From: Sphagnum compactum
Lineage: Eukaryota > Bryophyta > Sphagnopsida > Sphagnales
Reading direction: 5' to 3'
NCBI GenBank assembly: GCA_965153455.1
Contig: OZ234501.1
Coordinates: 496,001-560,000, forward strand
Length of the DNA stretch: 64,000 bases
Part shown: positions 58,500 through 64,000 of the stretch, piece by piece
Position numbering within the stretch: position 1 is the first letter of the stretch
Layout of the letters: each line of letters opens with the position of its first letter
The notes under the pieces: model-generated
Databases searched by the model: none
What the model saw: only the letters and a program-made list of their open reading frames with translations
Told to the model about the DNA's origin: nothing
Made by a program: the position numbers and the translations under genes

Positions 58500-60690
58500 T
58501 CACCCCTTTTGCATTATGAATATTTTCCACTTCTTCACAATCCTCTTGTTTTTTCCTTTGAATGTGAGCACTTACTGGCCAACGCTTATAAAACTTATCA
58601 TCTCAAGCCTTGTTTTCCATCACTTTTCACCCTTTTGGCATTACAAATATTTTCAACTTCTTCATAGTCCTCTCCTTTATTTCTCCCTATGTAGCCACCT
58701 ACCTTCAATAGACAATTGACTATTGAATTATAAGTGCTGAAATTTATCTTGAAGATAAAAATTACAAATAAGCTTTATTGTTTGCATGCATCATTGTGCT
58801 ATAATTGGTTTATACATATATATACATCTTGTAGTTAAATGTCATATTTTTGAGGTCATCAATAAATTGTTAATAATTGTTTGCACATGACAAAAAACCC
58901 TTATGTATAAGGTCATAAGGGTTTCCTTGCCCTTCTCTATCCACATCAAGTTCCCTCCAAAGCTAAAGGATTTTTATTCTAAAACAATGAAGGGGGACTA
59001 TGTATGTATGCACGTCTATTGCCATGATTGCCTTTACTAGACCTTAAAGAATAGCTAGGGTGCCCATGGCCTCAACATGAGGAAAAGTGCTTTCAATCGC
59101 ACATTGAAAGTTGGATCAATAATAGTTATATGGTGGGAGACTCACCAAAGGTACCCATGACTTCTATCAAATGTAACCTTCACAATGAAAAATGGTCTTT
59201 CAAATTCATCTTGATCCAAAATTGAAACTTGCAAATACAATATTTGATATGTTTGGATTGTGAATTGTAATTCCAATTATTTTTTCATCCAAATTCAAAA
59301 TTTCCAAACAAGTATGTCATTGAAACAAAATTTATGTTTGATCATTATCCATTTTTTAATCATAATCTTCCCATTCATGTGTTATTTTGTATAATTAAAG
59401 TCATTTAAAGCAATGTTAACACGAGGTCATTGGGAAAGGGAAATTCAATGTGAACATTGGATAAGAAAGTGTATATATTTTGCTAAATAAAAATGAATGA
59501 GGGGCCCTTTAGCTTAAAGGGAAGCCCAAAGGTTTATCACTTTAAAACGAACAAAATGAAAGGAGTTCATTGTTGCCCAACCCTTTTTTGGGGTGCATTC
59601 TTGGGTACCATGAGATGGTTTTTGATGACCAATTAACTTAAAATGTCGTTTGATTGACATTTAAAATGTGCACAATGGTCAAGGCACTTGCTAATATCCA
59701 CAATGCTTTAACATTTGTAACATATTACAAGATGGTTGCCATGTTTTGGATGCATATTTCAGCTTTGGCATATATCCACGTCCGAGTTTCAAGAAGTTGC
59801 ATTGTGAGGTGCTGAAACATGGCACCTACCTCTACCCCAAATTTCAATTTCTTATTGAACATTTTGATTTAATTGTTGGTTTTTCTTGCTTGTTGCTTTG
59901 CTTCTTAGTTTTGTTTGTTTTTTTGATTACTTGCTAGTTGTTTTACTTTTGTTTGTTTTGTATTGTTTAGTTGTTGTTTAACTTTCTTTTTGTTTGTTGA
60001 TAAGTTTTTTGTTGCAAGTGTAAATTTTCTTCTATCTTTTCACTATTATTTATGTCATGTTATTTTTTGGTATGATTGTTGTAATTTTAGTATTTTAAAA
60101 AAATGTTGTTTTTTAATGAACTTAATTACTTCTTCATCCATTTTTTGGGTTTAGGGTTCCAATTCTTGCAATGCCATGTTTTAAATGTTCAATAAATTTC
60201 AAAGTGTTTTAAAAACATGTTGACAAAGTTTTTAAAGTTGAATTCTAAAGGTAAACTTTAAGTTGTAAAATGTTTTCTAGATTTGCCATAAGCTTTGAAC
60301 ATTTTCCACTTATGGATTTTTCTAAAACTTGGAAGGAGACTTAATGGGGTTGAAATGCATTTCAAGTGAACTAGATCTTTGTATTTTTGAAAAGATCCTC
60401 GTGATTTGAATTTAAAATCATGGCTTCAAATTTTATAAACATAAATATATTTTTAATAGTCGTTGCCAAAAAAAGTTTGACCATTCAAAGTGTAATTTGA
60501 AGAGCTTGTCTAGTTGAAAAAATTCACATGATACTGGAAACAAGATAATGGGGTTATATGTCGTATTTGGTTTAGTTGTGTTATAAGCTCTCAAAAATTT
60601 GAGATTTTATTTTAATATTTTGCACAAAAATATGTTACAAAGAAACATAAACGTATAAAAACATGTTTAATAATATGCCAATATGGTCCT
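58500..60690. other. Upstream region of the SPATA4-like gene, no other gene recognised
   Basis: AT-rich. Likely contains the promoter and 5' untranslated region of the minus-strand gene, but no clear TATA or initiation signal could be assigned. Frames at 58398-58719 are antisense to exon 1 or chance. A short repeat, CACTTCTTCACAATCCTCTT-like, occurs at about 58530 and again at about 58650 (with CTTTTCACCCTTTTGGCATTA preceding both). Confidence 0.4.
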
Positions 60691-60699
60691 ATATTGTAT

Positions 60700-61270
60700 T
60701 TTGAAACATGCCAAGAAAACTTGCATGCTAAAAAACATGTTTTAAGCATGATGAGAATTACTTTCCATGTTTTGAAACATGTGGAAACATGACAAGAATG
60801 ACCTACATGCTTTCAAACATGTTGGAAAAGGGTTACATGCTTTGAGACATGGTTAAAACATGTCCAAAACAGGGAGGGCATATGTGCTTTGAAACATGGT
60901 CGAAAAATGTTGAAAAGGATTTACATGTTTTGAAACATGTTCACAATGGCTTGTTTACTTTGTTCAAACATCCCTAAAACGTGTCAAGAAGGACATGCAC
61001 ACTTTAAAACAAGATTAAAATATGTTGGGGAGACTTAAATGTTTTGAAACATGCCAAGTTTGGTTTACATGTTTTGAAACATGTTTCAATTTTTTTAAAA
61101 AAGATTCATATGTAATTTTGAAATATGCCATAAACATGTTGAGGACTTACATTCTCTAGAACATGTCTTGATGTTTTACATGTTTTGAAACATGTCCATA
61201 AGGGCTTACTTTTTTTTCCAAACATTCTTAAACATGCCAAGGACATGCACACTTTAACATGGACATGCAA
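60700..61270 (+). repeat. Degenerate minisatellite of ACATGTTTTGAAACATGT units
   Basis: Clear copies of ACATGTTTTGAAACATG at about 60765, 60922, 61067 and 61177, with many decayed versions between, spaced roughly 35-60 bp. Each unit is almost its own reverse complement (ACATGTTT / AAACATGT around TG). Intervening words such as AAGGnnTTACATG and AAACATGnCAAGAA recur. Confidence 0.85.
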
Positions 61271-61279
61271 CCATGGTTA

Positions 61280-62160
61280 TCCTTTTGTGCCTTTTCACAT
61301 TAGAGCATGCATTGCTAAACATGTGGAACTACATAATGTGGCAGGAACATTAAGGGATCAACCGTAAGAAAAGGAACTAAGAATTTTTGTAGTCCATAAT
61401 AGATTGAGAGGCTTGGAGTTGGGAAGCCAATCGGGACCACAAAATCAATAGATTAATTCATCTATTCAAATAAGGAAAAGAGAACCAGAGGTGTATTTAC
61501 ATCCACATTCTGCACCATAGAGATGAATTAAGCCACGCAAAACTTGTCAAATCAATGATGATTAGTGCAGTGTAGACGAATCTTGGGAAAAGCTACTAGG
61601 GACAGGTCATTGACGACAAAGAATACAACAAACAGTAATGAAAAAGTCATTGCTAACCTATTGCCGATAGTTTCTAAGTCCACGCAAAATTAGAAGCTGT
61701 CAAATGCTAGGACTAACATGTTTTATTATGCAAGTTAAGCAAAACAATAATAAATAATAGAAATATATATCGTATAAATATCAATCATCAACTTAAGGCC
61801 ATGAAAAAAGATGGGGTTTGATTTATATTTGATTCATTAAATATTAGCAACCACAATATAAAGGTGCATTTTTAGAAGGACAATTGTACCATAATAGAAT
61901 TGCTTGGGAGTAAACAAATATTGGAGAAGGTGCTAGAGGACATTTAAAGCAGAGCATGATTATGATAGTTAGGGTAATAGAAATTATGTGGAATAAAATA
62001 TAGTACAAAAAATGGATTGGGGAACATGAAGAAAAAAGCAGTGATAGACATATATTGTACCACCAGGCCTATTAAAGGCCATGAAAAAAAATGCAAAAAA
62101 CATTTTATTTGATTCCATAAATATCAAAACCCATAATATCTAGGATATTATTGTTGATTA
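61280..62160. other. No gene recognised; short direct repeat inside
   Basis: A ~75 bp direct repeat: 61790-61865 and 62070-62145 share GGCCATGAAAAAA, TTTATnTTTGATTC and CATAAATATC/CATTAAATATT, suggesting a decayed tandem unit. No coding frame with a motif. Confidence 0.5.
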
Positions 62161-63660
62161 TTATACCCACACATGTGTAAATATGGAACAAGTGCCATAA
62201 CTAGATACTATACAATCAATGTGCACTTGTGATATGTATCGACCGTTTGTTAATGGCCAATTTATTTTTAAAACCATATATGTCCTTCGTAAATATATGT
62301 GTATCAATCATCTATCATCCTAGCTCCAATAATATGAAAACCATTTACATGAAATTTGTGACCTGTATTTGTACCCCTTAAACTGAAAATCATGTGCAAG
62401 GGCTATTCAAATGGATAGGCAAATATGTGGGACATATATTTGAAAATTTTATTCTAATGTGTGAAATTCATCTTGTAGAGAGGTTTTCTTATTTACTAAT
62501 GTGGTATACATCTTGATTTGTATGCAAAGCTATGTCTATTCATATGTACATGATCTAACAAAATCTTGATCATTTGGAGTGGACCTTGTTTTATTTTTGG
62601 ACCCACTTATAAACACGTGTTTATGTTCATTTGGAAGGTCCATTGATATGTGAACCATTTGCAAATAAGGGACATGTGTAAGATATGTCCCATATGCAAC
62701 ATCTACAACAAATGTCCCACATTTCTCATCCGCATACGTAACACATGTCCCACATGCACCATATGCACCAAAAGTGCCACATGTGCCACATGTCCCACAT
62801 GCTCCATAAGTACAATTTGCTCCCATTTTGATGATATGGGCCATATGTATTATTCTCAACACATGTATTATATGTATCATAAGAAAAGTAAGTAACATTG
62901 TTACATCCGTACCACAAGTAGATGAATGATGCATCTATACAATTGCAATATTGATGTGCCAGCTTTTAGTGTCAAAGGTATGTACTCCATTTTTTTGCCA
63001 TTTAAATGAAAGAATGCACTTTTTCAATAGACACATACCATACATACATATGCATGTGCTATGTAAATGAATTTCAATGCAAATGTCAACATATCCCATT
63101 GCATGTGATTTCTTTCAAAAATGAAAAAATATATATGACCATGAGAAAATGTGTAAATTTTTAAATGTGAAGCCTAAATCCAATTGGCATGTGGATCATT
63201 ATTAATATGACAAACCATGGGATATATGCATTGGGCATATAAATACAATAGAAACTTCCGTTTAAATAAAATTCCCATCAAATATTAAAATAAATGAAAT
63301 CATATTAGAATTTTTGAAAATTTGAATACGTTTTAGGTTTAGGGTTTCAGTTGATCAGTATAAAGTTAATGTCAGTAGTGTGTGCAATTGATATATTTTG
63401 AAGCTTTAGTTCATTCCAGGTATTCAAATTGTAAGTCTTCCATATGTAGAGGTCAACTTTCGAGAAAAAAAAACTTCATCAACATCAAAGAAGGTGCGGC
63501 CACAACTGGACAAGTTTGAAGCAAAGACGGAAGAATCAATCCATGTTCGTGATTTTAAAAGAGGAGAGCGATGAGGATTCAGCCATTTTTTAATGAGAAA
63601 TAAACACACATCACATGGACATGATGGGTCACGTAATTGTGAGCCATATCGACACAACCA
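62160..63660 (+). repeat. Dispersed repeat F, copy 2
   Basis: Colinear relative of 49240-50500 (shared words listed there). Here the central block (62680-62830) is a denser run of CACATGTCCCACATGCACC-like words. It lacks the TA microsatellite and ends around GATGGGTCACGTAATTGTGAG (first 20 bases match). Copy-specific indels show long divergence. Confidence 0.8.
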
Positions 63661-64000
63661 TGTGTGGTAGTCTTAATTTTTAAAAGTTGCATCAAGGATA
63701 TTCAAGTGTGGTAAGGTTATTAAGGGTTTTTAGCGACTTCAGGTATAATAAGGAATGATGAATGCACATGGTTGCGTGGGAGGGTTGTTTTATTTTTCGA
63801 AATACGATATTGGTGAATAAGGTGTTGGGTTAATTCCTTTATTTAACAAAAAGCTGATAACCATAGTTTTAAGACTTCAATTGTGTAATTAAGGGTGAAA
63901 GATTTTTAGATAATTAGGGGTGGAAGCAGACATTAAAATTCGTGGTGTTCAGCAAAACATTGGTCTTGTTCTAGCATTTTGTGAGTCGTAAGGATGTTGA
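63661..64000. other. No gene recognised to window end
   Basis: AT-rich; nothing shared with other parts was noticed. Confidence 0.4.

Noticed and set aside
62536-62934. 132-codon ORF with repeated Cys/Gly/Thr (and His/Trp/Met in another frame)
   Set aside because: Translation of the CACATGTCCC/CATGCACC repeat block of repeat F; no stable family motif.
1-64000. tRNA, rRNA or snRNA genes
   Set aside because: No cloverleaf with A/B boxes or rRNA/snRNA consensus was recognised on either strand by eye; a covariance-model search would be needed to exclude decayed copies.

Overview
The window looks like nuclear DNA from a land plant with a large, repeat-filled genome. It is AT-rich, densely packed with decayed Ty3/gypsy and CACTA-type elements nested in one another, and carries a gene with spliceosomal introns. 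The one well-preserved host gene (minus strand, 54972-58492) encodes a SPATA4-type calponin-homology-like protein, a family tied to cilia and flagella in other eukaryotes. This points, by inference, to a plant that still makes motile sperm (bryophyte, lycophyte, fern, cycad or Ginkgo) rather than a flowering plant. The species itself cannot be named from the sequence.

Layout. 1-3980: pieces of broken host-like genes on the minus strand: an unrecognised 165-codon ORF, a RAD16/SNF2 helicase fragment with both motif VI arginines lost, and a coiled-coil fragment with stops. 3981-6390: three tandem ~0.8 kb units with long G runs. 6391-9150: AT-rich DNA ending in a ~300 bp-arm inverted repeat built from TAGGTAGCC-like words. 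9513-14712: remnants of gypsy elements (integrase tail on minus; integrase plus a downstream extra ORF on plus, 'element C'). 14713-23261: gypsy element A (minus), inserted into C and itself hit by a clean 819 bp solo LTR and a 152 bp CACTA-like MITE. 23262-35658: gypsy element B (minus), inserted into the protease region of A. It holds LTR, extra ORF, integrase, RNase H, RT, protease, zinc knuckle and gag, and its extra ORF is split by a 2.66 kb CACTA element.

35361-44110: a recent rearrangement in the order Y-X'-Y'. Y is the gag leader of B plus a second CACTA-like element. X' is a near-identical copy of 24420-27952, including its CACTA element. Y' is a second copy of Y. 44110-48600: assorted decayed retroelement pieces, including an old LTR related to the solo LTR and an ORF pair with a decayed zinc knuckle. 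49240-50500 and 62160-63660: two diverged copies of one dispersed repeat rich in ACATGT/CATATG words. 52509-54529: a third CACTA-like element with AGGTAGG arrays, immediately downstream of the SPATA4-like gene. 54972-58492: the SPATA4-like gene, with seven exons found that join into a 364-codon reading frame; its 3' end was not found. 60700-61270: a minisatellite built on a near-palindromic ACATGTTTTGAAACATGT unit.

Three themes stand out: a host gene with a likely flagellar role; a gypsy lineage with a long coiled-coil ORF downstream of integrase, seen in three separate copies; and a set of CACTA-like elements sharing one architecture (CACTA end, CACGTG-type word, self-complementary AGGTAGG module, AT-rich core).
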